Shown: positions 56,012 through 64,000 of the stretch, piece after piece
Layout: every line of letters begins with the position of its first letter
Position numbering within the stretch: the first letter of the stretch is position 1
Assembly: GCA_002320245.1 (NCBI GenBank)
Contig: DCKD01000028.1
Span: forward strand, 13,762 to 77,761
Source of the DNA: Lachnospiraceae bacterium UBA1683
GTDB taxonomy: Bacteria > Bacillota > Clostridia > Lachnospirales > Lachnospiraceae
DNA length: 64,000 nt
Reading direction: 5' to 3'
Notes under the pieces: generated by a model
The model's database searches: none
Told to the model about the DNA's origin: nothing
The model's input: the letters and a program-made list of their open reading frames with translations, nothing else
Translations under genes and position numbers: made by a program

Positions 56012-56157
56012 GATAATTACACCTTCCTTTTATAACAAAAAAGCACAAGACTAATGGATATGTACCTATGTCGGGGATACGTTTACCGCTATAATAGTGC
56101 CGCAACAAAGAAACAAATTCCAGAAAAAAATACAAAATGCTTATTGCTCAATCATCC

Positions 56158-57294
56158 TTATCTTAAATAACTTTTGATAATTGCTTTGTACACATTAATC
56201 ATTTCTAAGTAATTATCAATTTCTACATATTCATTTACCTGATGGGGAACACTCATCACACTGGGACCAAAAATAACCACATCAAAGGATTTTTTAGCTT
56301 TTGTAAATTCGGCTGCGTCTGTTGTTGCAGGCCCCCCCACAATTGGTAATGGTGTGTCAAATTGTTTTTGAATTGTTTTAATCAAAGCGGAATCTTTATC
56401 TGCTTGTACAGGAATCTTATTATAATCAATCGTTAATTCCAATGGAAATGAACTTTTTTTATTAAATTTTGAAATGATTTCTTCTAATAGAGCAATCACT
56501 TTCTCATTTCCGAATTCAGGGATTGTGCGGATATTTCCTTGGATAACTGCCTTATTAGGAATGCTATTGACTTGCTCTCCCCCATGAATGACCGTGATGT
56601 TATGAATTGTTCTTCCTAATTCTTCATTCACATAGGTCTCAGTGACTTTATCCATTTTTTGATTGATAATCAGCATACATTCATTCAGCTGATGAATGGC
56701 ATTATAACCTTCCTGTGGCATAGAGCTGTGGGCTTCTTTTCCATGGGATATCACTGTATAGTTAATAGAACCCTTATGAGCATAATTTAACAGATAACCA
56801 GTTGGTTCTCCAATAATCAGTGCGTCTAAATCATCTACATAGCCTTCTCTTGTCAATTGTTCAGAACCTAATTCGCCAACTTCTTCACCAACGGTTGCGA
56901 GTAACTTGATTGTCCCACGAAATGGACAGCCTTCTTCTTTCAATTCCAGCATGGCAACAACCAAAGCCATCAGCCCTGCCTTCATGTCGGTAGAGCCACG
57001 TCCGTAGAGACGATTACTATCGATATGAGCTTCAAAAGGTGGATACTTCCACAAGTCTTCATCTCCAGCAGATACCACATCCATATGTCCAGAAAGTCCT
57101 AAAACTTTCCCTTCTCCCGTGGAAAGAGAAGCCACCAGATTATCCCGCCCATTGCAATAGGTAACATGTTGACTTTCAATTCCATATTCTTCGAGCAATT
57201 GTGAGAGATAGTCAGCTACTTCTGCTTCTTTCCCATTCACTGATGGAATACGAACAACATCTTGTAATACTTGGATTCGTTTTTGCTTTTCCAT
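56158..57294 (-). CDS. M20-family deacylase (ArgE/DapE type)
   Basis: The 378-residue zinc hydrolase has metal motifs GHMDVVSAGDED near residue 69, GRGSTDMKAGL near 95 and TVGEEVGELGS near 131. The central dimerisation domain begins KGSINYTVISHGKEAHSS. Substrates of this family are N-acyl amino acids or dipeptides, such as N-succinyl-diaminopimelate or N-acetylornithine. It is not in a biosynthetic cluster, is AT-rich and resembles Lactobacillales-type proteins in style, so a transferred scavenging or quorum-quenching-like role is possible but unproven. GGAGG precedes the start. Confidence 0.88.
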   Translation of the reverse strand: MEKQKRIQVLQDVVRIPSVNGKEAEVADYLSQLLEEYGIESQHVTYCNGRDNLVASLSTGEGKVLGLSGHMDVVSAGDEDLWKYPPFEAHIDSNRLYGRGSTDMKAGLMALVVAMLELKEEGCPFRGTIKLLATVGEEVGELGSEQLTREGYVDDLDALIIGEPTGYLLNYAHKGSINYTVISHGKEAHSSMPQEGYNAIHQLNECMLIINQKMDKVTETYVNEELGRTIHNITVIHGGEQVNSIPNKAVIQGNIRTIPEFGNEKVIALLEEIISKFNKKSSFPLELTIDYNKIPVQADKDSALIKTIQKQFDTPLPIVGGPATTDAAEFTKAKKSFDVVIFGPSVMSVPHQVNEYVEIDNYLEMINVYKAIIKSYLR

Positions 57295-57689
57295 AAATCA
57301 AACCTCCATCTTCACTGTAATAAGATATTTTTATTTAATCATTTTATCATAAACTTTATTTGCTCAATCATATTCTTAACCATACATATGGCAACATATC
57401 CTTATTTTATAGGCTATACGGGCATTTCCCATAGCCTCACTGTCAAACATCGTAGGGATAGTGGTAAATTCCTACGATATCAGATTTGTCAACTCTGTCT
57501 TTATACACTCAACAGACGTATGGGCGTAAAGGGTCATAGTGATATTGATGTTGGATGTAGATTTGGTGTTCATTTATCCATATTCAATTTTCAACAATTT
57601 TTAAACCTTTTGTTTGAAATCTCCAGACAAAAAATATTAACACTTTATTCCCTTCTACCGAAATCGTTGCCTAGTTGTAAAATCTATGA
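57295..57689. other. AT-rich gap with no supported gene
   Basis: It contains the upstream region of the deacylase gene and one hairpin, CGTAGG...CCTACG (about 57451-57476). A plus-strand open frame crosses it but has no motif or ribosome site. It may be remains of an insertion element. Confidence 0.4.
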
Positions 57690-58040
57690 TTATTGCGCCT
57701 TTAGGTTTGTATAATCTTGTTCATCAGCCTTTTTAATTAAGTCAATAATCTGTCCCATTATCCAATGTCTATCAGTTTTATTTAATTGCTTATAGTAAGA
57801 TATTAGTTCCTGTTCTTCATCATTTAGTATATAAGAGCAAGAGTTATCTATAAAAGGAGTTTCTAACAGGTAATCAACACTAACATTAAAAATTTTTGCC
57901 AACCGTATAAGTGTTGCTATATCTGGCTCGCGGATACCTTGTTCATATTTGCTTATTGTTTGTTGCGATACCCCTATTTTTTTTGCTAATTCAGTTTGGG
58001 ATAGTTTTAATTCGGTTCTTAATTCTGCAATTCTTTTCAA
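57690..58040 (-). CDS. XRE-family transcriptional regulator
   Basis: The 116-residue repressor-like protein has an HTH at about 8-62 (LSQTELAKKIGVSQQTISKYEQG) and a short acidic C-terminal helix region. It resembles phage or ICE repressors. It is divergent from a second small XRE gene with operator repeats between them, a genetic-switch layout. AGGAGGGAT precedes the start. Confidence 0.85.
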   Translation of the reverse strand: MKRIAELRTELKLSQTELAKKIGVSQQTISKYEQGIREPDIATLIRLAKIFNVSVDYLLETPFIDNSCSYILNDEEQELISYYKQLNKTDRHWIMGQIIDLIKKADEQDYTNLKAQ

Positions 58041-58117
58041 GTATCATCCCTCCTCCGTAAAATAATGATACACTACAATAGGAAATAATAAAAAATACAA
58101 AATGGCGTATAAAAGTG

Positions 58118-58146
58118 TTGATATACACCTAAATGGCGTATATAAT
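58118..58146 (+). promoter_or_regulatory. Promoter with embedded operator in the divergent XRE region
   Basis: TTGATA (58118-58123) and TATAAT (58141-58146) are 17 bases apart. Between them lies ACACCTAAATGGCGTAT, an imperfect palindrome (CC-TAAAT-GG core). The same AAATGGCGTAT occurs at 58100-58110. Confidence 0.7.
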
Positions 58147-58169
58147 AAAGAAAAAGAGAGGTGAAGAAA

Positions 58170-58364
58170 ATGAGAAGTGAATTGATTGCGGCAAGAGGAA
58201 TTAAAACTCAAGGAGAAGTTGCAAAAATAATTGGAATATCTCAAAAATATCTGAGTAAATTAGAGTTGGAGCAGAGAAATCCAAGTATTACTATTGCGTA
58301 CAAATTAGCGAAATATTATAAGAAACCAATTGAAGAATTGTTTCCGGATATTTTTATAAAATAA
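58170..58364 (+). CDS. Small XRE-family regulator
   Basis: The 64-residue single HTH domain includes TQGEVAKIIGISQKYLSKLELEQRNPS and ends KPIEELFPDIFIK. It is Cro-like in size. The start at ATG 58170 follows AGAGAGGTG; the GTG at 58161 overlaps that site. Operator copies lie on both sides of it, suggesting autoregulation together with the divergent XRE gene. Confidence 0.85.
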   Translation: MRSELIAARGIKTQGEVAKIIGISQKYLSKLELEQRNPSITIAYKLAKYYKKPIEELFPDIFIK

Positions 58365-58365
58365 A

Positions 58366-58384
58366 ATACGCCTAAATGGCGTGC
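58366..58384. promoter_or_regulatory. Third operator copy after the small XRE gene
   Basis: ACGCC-TAAAT-GGCGT is the most symmetric form of the sites at 58100-58110 and 58122-58142. It lies directly after the small XRE stop codon. Confidence 0.6.
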
Positions 58385-58555
58385 AAAACAATGGAGAGTT
58401 GTAAATTAACAAATCAAGTAAATGGAATGAAAAGACACAGGGGCAATATAAACGTAGGCTTTAGCTGACAGAGGGGAGATTACGAAAGCAGAATCATCAA
58501 GCAACTGCCTCATGGGGGTTGAACATATATTGAAATGATGGAGGTAAGAGTACAT

Positions 58556-58714
58556 ATGGAAAAAAGAAAAAGGATTGAAGCAGAGCTTAAGGCTATGGGA
58601 ATTAATACAATCGAAGAACTTAATGAAGCAATCGTGAAAGAGCGTGCGCTGGATGTTTCAATCATGACAGTTGGAGCATCCCAAGAAGAAACAGATAAAA
58701 CCAATATTGCATAA
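58556..58714 (+). CDS. Small hypothetical protein (52 aa)
   Basis: It begins MEKRKRIEAELKAMGINTIEELNEAIVKE and ends DKTNIA. GGAGGTAAG precedes the ATG at a good distance, which is the main reason to believe it. It is probably helical and charged. It resembles the small proteins encoded just before the CD1108-type gene in clostridial ICEs by position only. Function unknown. Confidence 0.55.
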   Translation: MEKRKRIEAELKAMGINTIEELNEAIVKERALDVSIMTVGASQEETDKTNIA

Positions 58715-58792
58715 GGCATATAAGGTTGATGTAATTGCAGAAATTAGAAATTGTAAGCATGGTCAAAATCAATAGAGCATCAGTTTGATAAC

Positions 58793-59257
58793 ATGACATG
58801 GGAACAGTACCAGCAAAGCATGGAAGGTGGCGGTAGCTATGACGGGACCGTGACAGAACAGATGCAGAGAATCGTGGATGTGGCACAGAACAACCGTGGT
58901 ACTTATCCATGTACACCGGATATGTGTGCGGCATGGGTGACCGGAGTCTATCAGGCTGCAGGAGCAAGCGTGATCCCGTACGGCGATGCGATTGATATGT
59001 GGAACACATACCAGAACACAGGCTCGACAAGCATGGACAATATCCCGCCGGGAGCAATCGTGTGCGGCAGTGGTTCGGGATATATGGGTTCCCTGTATGG
59101 TCATGTCGGCGTATATCTTGGCAACGGCATGGTTGCAAATAATGTGGGACACTTTTCAGTAGAAACATTATCAAACTGGTGTGCATGGCAGACGGCAACG
59201 TGCCAGGGACATACCGGCTGGATTGGCTGGATTTATCCCGGCGGTGTGCCAGATTAA
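58793..59257 (+). pseudogene. CD1108-type mobile-element protein, C-terminal fragment
   Basis: 154 residues make up the C-terminal cell-wall-hydrolase-like (CHAP/NlpC-like) part of a conjugative-element protein. The putative catalytic Cys lies in PDMCAAWVTGVYQAAG and the His in YGHVGVYLGNG. Full proteins of this ICE family are much longer, with membrane segments upstream that are missing here. The piece has higher GC than its surroundings, consistent with a deletion joint near 58770. It may still be translated from ATG 58793, but no good ribosome site precedes it. Confidence 0.65.
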
Positions 59258-59349
59258 AAGTACCAAAAAAGGGAAGAAGATATTTTACAGGCAGGGCAGG
59301 ACGCTGCAGATCATGCGGCAGAAAATTCAGCGGAGGACCTGCAAAAATA

Positions 59350-59676
59350 GCTAGTGTAACAATAGAATATGAACCAGCAGATGATACGTCAGCAACAGAA
59401 ATACTGAAAGCAAAAGAAGATAAACTGAAAATTTTCATTGCAGAGAAAAGTACCGGAAATGGCGTGCGGGAAAACGGACAGGGTAATTATCCGGCGATAA
59501 GTACAAAGATAAAAACAGTATCAGATGGAGGCGGCTATATCACATTCATGTGTGAATTAAAGGGAGCGGATGTGCCAATGATCTATTACAAGGATACACA
59601 GCAGTTTGCGTTCCAGCCAGCAGATTCTGCTCCGGGAAGGACAAACGGTTATCAGGTTTTGACGGAAGAAAATTAG
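59350..59676 (+). pseudogene. Fragment of an unidentified mobile-element protein
   Basis: The open frame reads SVTIEYEPADDTSATEILKA near the start and ADVPMIYYKDTQQFAFQPAD near the end. No own start or ribosome site is seen. It lies where a further ICE gene normally follows the CD1108-type gene. I do not recognise the family. Confidence 0.35.
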
Positions 59677-59747
59677 GACATGATGTGTTTGACAAGCGGG
59701 TAAGTGGTTGTGGGTGGTGATAAGTTGTATTTTGGTAAAATAGGTAC

Positions 59748-59776
59748 TTGAAAAGAAATAAAAGAAGTGATAAGAT
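59748..59776 (+). promoter_or_regulatory. Promoter of the dGTPase gene
   Basis: TTGAAA (59748-59753) and TAAGAT (59771-59776) are separated by 17 bases, about 43 bases before the start codon. The gene therefore has its own expression unit. Confidence 0.65.
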
Positions 59777-59818
59777 ACTCTTTCCTTTCAAACAGAAGCC
59801 TATAAGGAGATGATATTT

Positions 59819-61216
59819 ATGGAGTGGAAGAATTTACTTTCAAAGCACCATTTCAAAGAGGAACAGGAGAATGATGTCATATACAGAAATGATTATGACA
59901 CGATTATTTGCAGTACACTATTTCGCAGATTGCAGGATAAAGCGCAGGTTTTTCCTTTGGATGATGATGACTATGTCAGGACACGTTTGACACATTCATT
60001 AGAGGTGTCGGCAATAGGAAAAAAATTAGGTGAGTATGTATTTAAGAAAATAAGAAAGGCAAAAATAGATAGCTGGTTTGATGAACATACAGAAAAAAGC
60101 TTTTCAGATGTACTTTTATGTGCAGGATTAGTACATGATATTGGAAATCCTCCATTTGGTCATTTTGGAGAATATGCAATCCGGGAGTGGTTTCAGAAAA
60201 ATCTAAGTGACTTGTCTTTAGGAAATAGAAAAATAACTGATATATTGACAAGCTGGCAGTTACACGATTTGTATTTCTTTGAGGGGAATGCACAGTCATT
60301 ACGGCTCTTATCTAAAACCCCATACTTGGGAAGAATGAACGGATTCAATCTTTCTTATGAGGTTTTGGGAACTATTATGAAATATCCGATTTCATCGGAG
60401 GATCTGGTGTCTAATAATCCGAATCAGTTCAAAAAAATGGGTTATAATTTTTCGGAGCGCAATTTGTTTGAAGATATAAACCGCAGTTTGGGAATGCATG
60501 GAAATCGTCATCCACTTTCGTATCTTTTGGAAGCAGCGGATGATATCGCATATAGAACATCGGATTTAGAGGATGCTATGGTAAAAAAAGTAATAAGTTT
60601 TCAGCAGATAATAGATGTATTTCGGCAATATAAGGAAAAGCTTGACACAAAAGAGAATGGAGCGGAAGCCGTCAGAAACTGTATGAGCAAATTGGATGAT
60701 ATGTATCAGGAAGAAGTAGCGAAGAATGGGCGGAAAGCAGAGCTGACATCTGTTCAAAGATGGAATCAATATGCACAGGGTGTAATGATAAAAGATGTAG
60801 GAGATGCTTTTGTCAAAAATTATGATAAAATTATGCGGGGTACATATAAAGAGGATTTGTTTGAGCATACAGTTTCGGGTCATCTTATCCGGGCAATTTC
60901 AGAATTAAGCGAAAAGTTGATTTATACCAGTTCCGTGAAAACAAGGACAGAACTATTTGGACGGCGCGTTATAGATTCTTTGTTAAGTCAATTTATGCCA
61001 GCGGCGGTTGTGTATGATACAGGAACTCCAATCACGTTTATAGAGGAGAGGACAATAGATACCGTATCCGAATTTTATAAATCTATGTATCACAGTGAAG
61101 CACAGGGCAAAGATGAGTGGGAAAAATTGTATTTAAGAATTTTAATGATTACAGATTACATAAGTGGTATGACGGATAATTATGCAAAGCGGCTGTATCA
61201 AGAATTATTCGTATAA
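59819..61216 (+). CDS. dgt: dGTP triphosphohydrolase-like HD protein
   Basis: The 465-residue protein carries the HD metal site of deoxynucleoside triphosphohydrolases: RLQDKAQVFPLD, then RTRLTHSLEVSAIGKKLGEY near residue 55 and GLVHDIGNPPFGHFGEYAI near 100. YLLEAADDIAYRTSDLEDAM follows near 235. It hydrolyses dGTP (and possibly other dNTPs) to deoxynucleoside and triphosphate. Family members with an antiphage role are known. Its place in a foreign island beside a restriction system makes that plausible here. The start at 59819 follows AAGGAG by 9 bases; ATG 59810 is too close. Confidence 0.9.
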   Translation: MEWKNLLSKHHFKEEQENDVIYRNDYDTIICSTLFRRLQDKAQVFPLDDDDYVRTRLTHSLEVSAIGKKLGEYVFKKIRKAKIDSWFDEHTEKSFSDVLLCAGLVHDIGNPPFGHFGEYAIREWFQKNLSDLSLGNRKITDILTSWQLHDLYFFEGNAQSLRLLSKTPYLGRMNGFNLSYEVLGTIMKYPISSEDLVSNNPNQFKKMGYNFSERNLFEDINRSLGMHGNRHPLSYLLEAADDIAYRTSDLEDAMVKKVISFQQIIDVFRQYKEKLDTKENGAEAVRNCMSKLDDMYQEEVAKNGRKAELTSVQRWNQYAQGVMIKDVGDAFVKNYDKIMRGTYKEDLFEHTVSGHLIRAISELSEKLIYTSSVKTRTELFGRRVIDSLLSQFMPAAVVYDTGTPITFIEERTIDTVSEFYKSMYHSEAQGKDEWEKLYLRILMITDYISGMTDNYAKRLYQELFV

Positions 61217-61230
61217 AAATATCAGGGATA

Positions 61231-61407
61231 GTGTTACGCATTTCTTCGGACGGGACTTTCCTCGGAGAAGAAAAATGGAATCATCTGGAGAATGGCAGCG
61301 TAAAAAGATACACAGGCCAGCAGGATAGAAAAGGAAATCTTCTGTCTGAAGATGAATGGATCGTGAAGGAAGAGACGGGAGTAGTTCAGAAAGCGGGAAG
61401 GCGGTGA
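61231..61407 (+). pseudogene. Fragment of an unidentified mobile-element protein
   Basis: A 58-residue open frame contains ISSDGTFLGEEKWNHLENG and RKGNLLSEDEWIVKEET. No ribosome site was found and the frame is open upstream only a short way. It looks like the C-terminal end of an ICE protein. I do not recognise it. Confidence 0.3.
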
Positions 61408-61453
61408 TGAATGATGAGAAAATACCCATACCATAGCATAAAAAGGGGTCTTA

Positions 61454-61490
61454 GGGGATTAATGTCGTCAACTTAAGCCGACATTACCCC
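61454..61490. repeat. Inverted repeat at the end of the IS4-type remnant
   Basis: GGGGATTAATGTCG and CCGACATTACCCC form an imperfect stem just beyond the transposase stop codon. It is probably the terminal region of the insertion sequence. Confidence 0.5.
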
Positions 61491-61499
61491 TATATATGC

Positions 61500-62270
61500 T
61501 CAAATATTTACACGTATATAAAACCCATTTGTTGTTCCATGATGTCCCGATGTTCTCTTGAAATGTCGGTCAGAACGAATGATTGACCGCATTCTTTGAA
61601 TACGAATAATCAACACTGCAAGTTTCTTTTTATAATTTGACGAAAACAACACAGACCGGACATATTGGCAGACTTGCCCTATGATGAAGCTCCTGTTCAA
61701 CTGATATTGATGATTTTCATTAACTAATTCTTTTTCAATTTCGGTTTCACCCAATGACTTAATTAGTGAAGATAGATTGGATATAAACAACGCCGCATAT
61801 AGGTCTTGATAAATTGCCAACGGATTCTTTCCAGAGAAGTTTTCTAATCGCATTCTGGTTTTGAGTTCACCATATTTGGTTTCAATTTCCCATCGTCTGT
61901 GATATAGATTTTGATGATACTTTGCATCCTGCTTCTCTCCAAATAGATTGCTGACAAAAATGTGTGTTTCTTCGCCGATGGTATCTTTTATAACGCGAAT
62001 TTGAGTGGTTCGACCTTTATAAATATCCGATACAATATGGTCTCCATCAGAGCATTCATTAACACACAAGAGAAAAGAATGAGAACATCGAATCAAATAA
62101 AAGAAGCCTTTATCCTCAAGTTCGTGTATCAATGCTCTTGAAGGATAGCCCCGGTCAAATATGATTAGATTCTTATACTTTTTACTGTTAATTAATGCCT
62201 TTGAAGACAAAAGTCTATGAGCGTGTTCTCTTTCACCGGTAGATATTCCCGTAAATTGAACATCTACAAT
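61500..62270 (-). mobile_element. IS4-family transposase, N-terminally truncated
   Basis: About 257 residues remain, with the family motif YHRRWEIETKYGELKTRMRL (Y-x2-R-x3-E-x6-K) intact near the middle and a DRGYPSRALI block before it. The upstream part of the DDE domain is missing: the frame begins abruptly at about 62270, joined to a methyltransferase remnant. The element cannot move by itself. Confidence 0.8.
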
Positions 62271-62553
62271 TCAGGCATATTACCTATTGCTTCACGTAGT
62301 GTCATTGTCTGTTTGAGTTGGGCAATTCAAAGCCTCGCACTTTCAAATCTTTTCTAAAACCAATGATAATAACTCTTTCTCTATCTTGCGGAACGCCAAA
62401 GTTTTTGGCATTTACTAATTTACAGTAAACATCATAACCACAATCTGAAAAATCAGCAATAATGGCATCAATGATTTTGCCACCACCCATTGTTAAAAGC
62501 CCTTTGACATTTTCACCAATAAACGCTTTGGGGTTATTTTGCTTAGATATTTT
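62271..62553 (-). pseudogene. Second cytosine-5 methyltransferase, internal fragment
   Basis: On the minus strand it starts KISKQNNPKAFIGENVKGLL (motif VI ENV) and continues through GVPQDRERVIIIG (motif VIII). A one-base loss shortly before TMTLREAIGNMPE breaks the frame, and the IS4 remnant cuts it at 62270. Catalytic motif IV and the C-terminal part are absent. It is a different gene from the methyltransferase at 52176. Confidence 0.75.
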
Positions 62554-62621
62554 CTACAAGTGGTGGAGTTATATGAAATGGTAGAATTTTCAGAAAAATA
62601 GTGGGACTAGGATGAAAAGAC

Positions 62622-62649
62622 TTGACAATATGGAAATACGGTATATACT
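62622..62649 (+). promoter_or_regulatory. Candidate promoter of the unknown 314-residue gene
   Basis: TTGACA (62622-62627) and TATACT (62644-62649) are separated by 16 bases. Downstream, 62658-62705 has degenerate GTAAGT/GTAATAAGT-like direct repeats before the ribosome site AAGGAGGG at 62766. Confidence 0.6.
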
Positions 62650-62779
62650 AAAGTTATAAATAGTAAGTCGTAAGTAGTTAGTAATAAGTGAAAAGTAATA
62701 ATGATATGTGAAGAAGAAAGTAATTTATAAGAAACAGAAATTATCAAGGTAAGCTTTAGGTGTTCAAGGAGGGATTAAG

Positions 62780-63724
62780 ATGAAGGAGTTAACATTATCT
62801 CAACAGTATGCAGTGATTGCGTTAAATGGTCTGGAGAGTCTGCATTCGTCTATGGCGAAGGAGGCGGTACTTCGCGCAATAGCGGCAGCTAAGAAATTGG
62901 AAGAGACAATGAAAGAAACGGCATGTGACGATACAATTCTGACTCAAAATGAAGAATGTGATACCGAAGCATTTATTGCTGCTTTAAAAGATGCTGTGGA
63001 GTGTGCAAAGTCTCTGAAGAAAAGAGAAGGAAAGAAACTGGAGACAGAGATGTTTACACTGCTGGAAGCAGATGGTCTGATGGATCGGATTCCTGATATT
63101 CTTGGCTGTGATATGAATTATTATACGGCGGGAGTAGAATTGAAGGCATATCGCAGCGAGGAAAAGACTTACATCGGACTTCGGGAAGAATTAAGAGCGG
63201 AAGTTCTGGAGAATGGTCCTATCACCTTGGAATGTGCGGTTCTTCTATGGCTGCATAGAGAGAGTGGTTGTATTCATGATTTATTTTCTGTAGAAGAGCA
63301 GAAGCGGGTGCAGAGCCGTATGGTGGAGTTATCAGTCAGTGGTGACATTTACCGAAGCTTGTGGGAGAGTGAATTTCATAATGCGATAGAACATTTTGCG
63401 GGTAAGTTTTTAAGAGCGAAGAAAGATATGTTTAAGAATCCTTATCTGGAAGGTGTCAATCTGCTTTTCCCTTATCTGGAAAGACGGCAGGCGATTTTCA
63501 TTGATTGTGTAATTTTTAATACAACTGTAAAAGAAAGAAGAATCGCAGCTATGGAACATTTATGTAATATGGGGCATTATGTAGAAGAAGTTAAAAATGG
63601 CAGTGAAACTCTTTTGAAAATAGACAATGCATATTATCGTATATTTCCCAGAACAAGAATAGGTGCAGGTTATAAATTCAGAGTACCGATACAAGGCGTT
63701 GAGCTGCTACCGGTATACTGGTAA
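62780..63724 (+). CDS. Unknown protein, 314 residues
   Basis: The protein is mostly helical and soluble, with no signal or membrane segment. The N-terminus MKELTLSQQYAVIALNGLES with the following AVLRAIAAAKKLEE weakly recalls GPP34-like phosphoinositide-binding domains, but the match is too short to name it. Acidic central part and a basic C-terminal strand (YRIFPRTRIGAGYKFRVPI). It has a good ribosome site, an own promoter, and is followed 26 bases later by a MerR-type regulator. A conserved two-gene unit is likely. Function is unknown. Confidence 0.65.
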   Translation: MKELTLSQQYAVIALNGLESLHSSMAKEAVLRAIAAAKKLEETMKETACDDTILTQNEECDTEAFIAALKDAVECAKSLKKREGKKLETEMFTLLEADGLMDRIPDILGCDMNYYTAGVELKAYRSEEKTYIGLREELRAEVLENGPITLECAVLLWLHRESGCIHDLFSVEEQKRVQSRMVELSVSGDIYRSLWESEFHNAIEHFAGKFLRAKKDMFKNPYLEGVNLLFPYLERRQAIFIDCVIFNTTVKERRIAAMEHLCNMGHYVEEVKNGSETLLKIDNAYYRIFPRTRIGAGYKFRVPIQGVELLPVYW

Positions 63725-63750
63725 GATAAGTAAAAGAAAGAGTGAGGTCT

Positions 63751-64000
63751 ATGTCCAGACAGAGAAGTATGGAGAAGATTCTCTCTTCTGAATATGTAAC
63801 GATTGGAGAACTGGCGCGGCTGACAGGAAACCGTTATAGTACTCTCAAGTTTTATACAGAGGAGGGGATGCTTCCTTTTGAACAGGAAGAAGAAAAGCTG
63901 ACAAGAAGATATAAACGAGAGGAAAGCGTTGCCCGGATTGAATATATATTAAAGTTGCGTCAGGAGGGAAAGTCAGTTCCGGAGATAAAAGAACTATTAT
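63751..64000 (+). CDS. MerR-family regulator (N-terminal part)
   Basis: The first 83 residues are in the window: SSEYVTIGELARLTGNRYSTLKFYTEEGMLPF is a MerR-type winged helix, followed by the start of the dimerisation helix (RREYILKLRQEGK-like). The C-terminal effector part is outside. GTGAGG precedes the ATG. It probably controls itself and the preceding unknown gene. Confidence 0.8.
   Translation, partial: MSRQRSMEKILSSEYVTIGELARLTGNRYSTLKFYTEEGMLPFEQEEEKLTRRYKREESVARIEYILKLRQEGKSVPEIKELL

Noticed and set aside
57271..57714. Plus-strand open frame of 147 codons between deacylase and XRE genes
   Set aside because: It overlaps both neighbours' ends in antisense, has no ribosome site and reads as hydrophobic AT-rich noise.
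58662..59438. Minus-strand open frame of 258 codons across the CD1108-type fragment
   Set aside because: It is antisense to a recognisable protein with correct catalytic motifs, and its own translation has no domain-like pattern.
62658..62705. Degenerate GTAAGT-like repeats as a CRISPR array or iteron origin
   Set aside because: Units are very short, irregular and not separated by spacers. No replication protein gene is nearby.

Overview
This window looks like a chromosomal segment from an endospore-lineage Clostridia, most likely Lachnospiraceae. The support is the moderate-GC, Gram-positive style of Shine-Dalgarno sites, the sporulation genes yqfC, yqfD, a BofC-like gene, a SpoVB/MurJ-like flippase and spoIIIE/ftsK with tepA, the NfnAB electron-bifurcation pair, formate-THF ligase with FolD, Rex, and a Re-citrate-synthase-like gene next to NADP-isocitrate dehydrogenase. 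No rRNA, tRNA, CRISPR array, T-box or recognised riboswitch was found.

Layout. 1-7.75 kb holds housekeeping genes: the end of a Nif3-like gene, a TGS-containing nucleoside kinase, a cupin regulator, aroC on the minus strand, an L,D-transpeptidase, tgt and yajC. 7.9-14.9 kb is an amino-acid block, leuB-ilvD-ilvB followed by serC-serA. It contains no ilvN, ilvC, leuA, leuC or leuD. 15.0-18.8 kb is a likely glutamate-precursor module: a citrate/isopropylmalate-synthase-type enzyme with an operator-like promoter, a GntR/FCD regulator and icd. 18.8-27.3 kb carries an ABC-F protein, rex, nnr, alr, an orphan mazF, yebC and a frameshifted metY. 27.4-34.9 kb carries tepA, ftsK, fhs, folD and an odd zinc-ribbon/TPR/chitobiase-like membrane protein. 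35-43.5 kb carries an iron-dependent ADH, nfnAB, a redox-type small protein, rlmH, lemA with DUF2207, and an AlkD-like gene. 43.5-51.5 kb carries helD, yqfC-yqfD-phoH-ybeY, the flippase, a bofC-like gene, DUF896 and DUF4250.

At 51.73 kb the backbone stops. miaB is cut after its first conserved cysteine motif, and everything to the right is accessory and visibly more AT-rich in most parts. In order this is an IS1182-like remnant, an Eco47II-type restriction-modification pair whose methyltransferase has its own HTH domain, a large serine recombinase, an M20 deacylase, two XRE regulators with a repeated operator, a cut-down CD1108-type mobile-element protein, a dGTPase, a broken second cytosine methyltransferase fused to an IS4 remnant, and an unknown gene followed by a MerR regulator. 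The right half of miaB is not in the window, so the island continues beyond it or the locus is rearranged.

The least explained feature is a dispersed, highly structured intergenic repeat. Full-length copies are about 180-186 bp (36260-36439 inverted, 50865-51050) and there are at least six shorter derivatives. Every copy starts within a few dozen bases of a stop codon, or somewhat further for the palindromic copy, and two copies supply the last codons and stop of the upstream gene (ftsK, nfnB). A separate GGGACAGTCCC-type palindrome similarly supplies the end of the cupin regulator.
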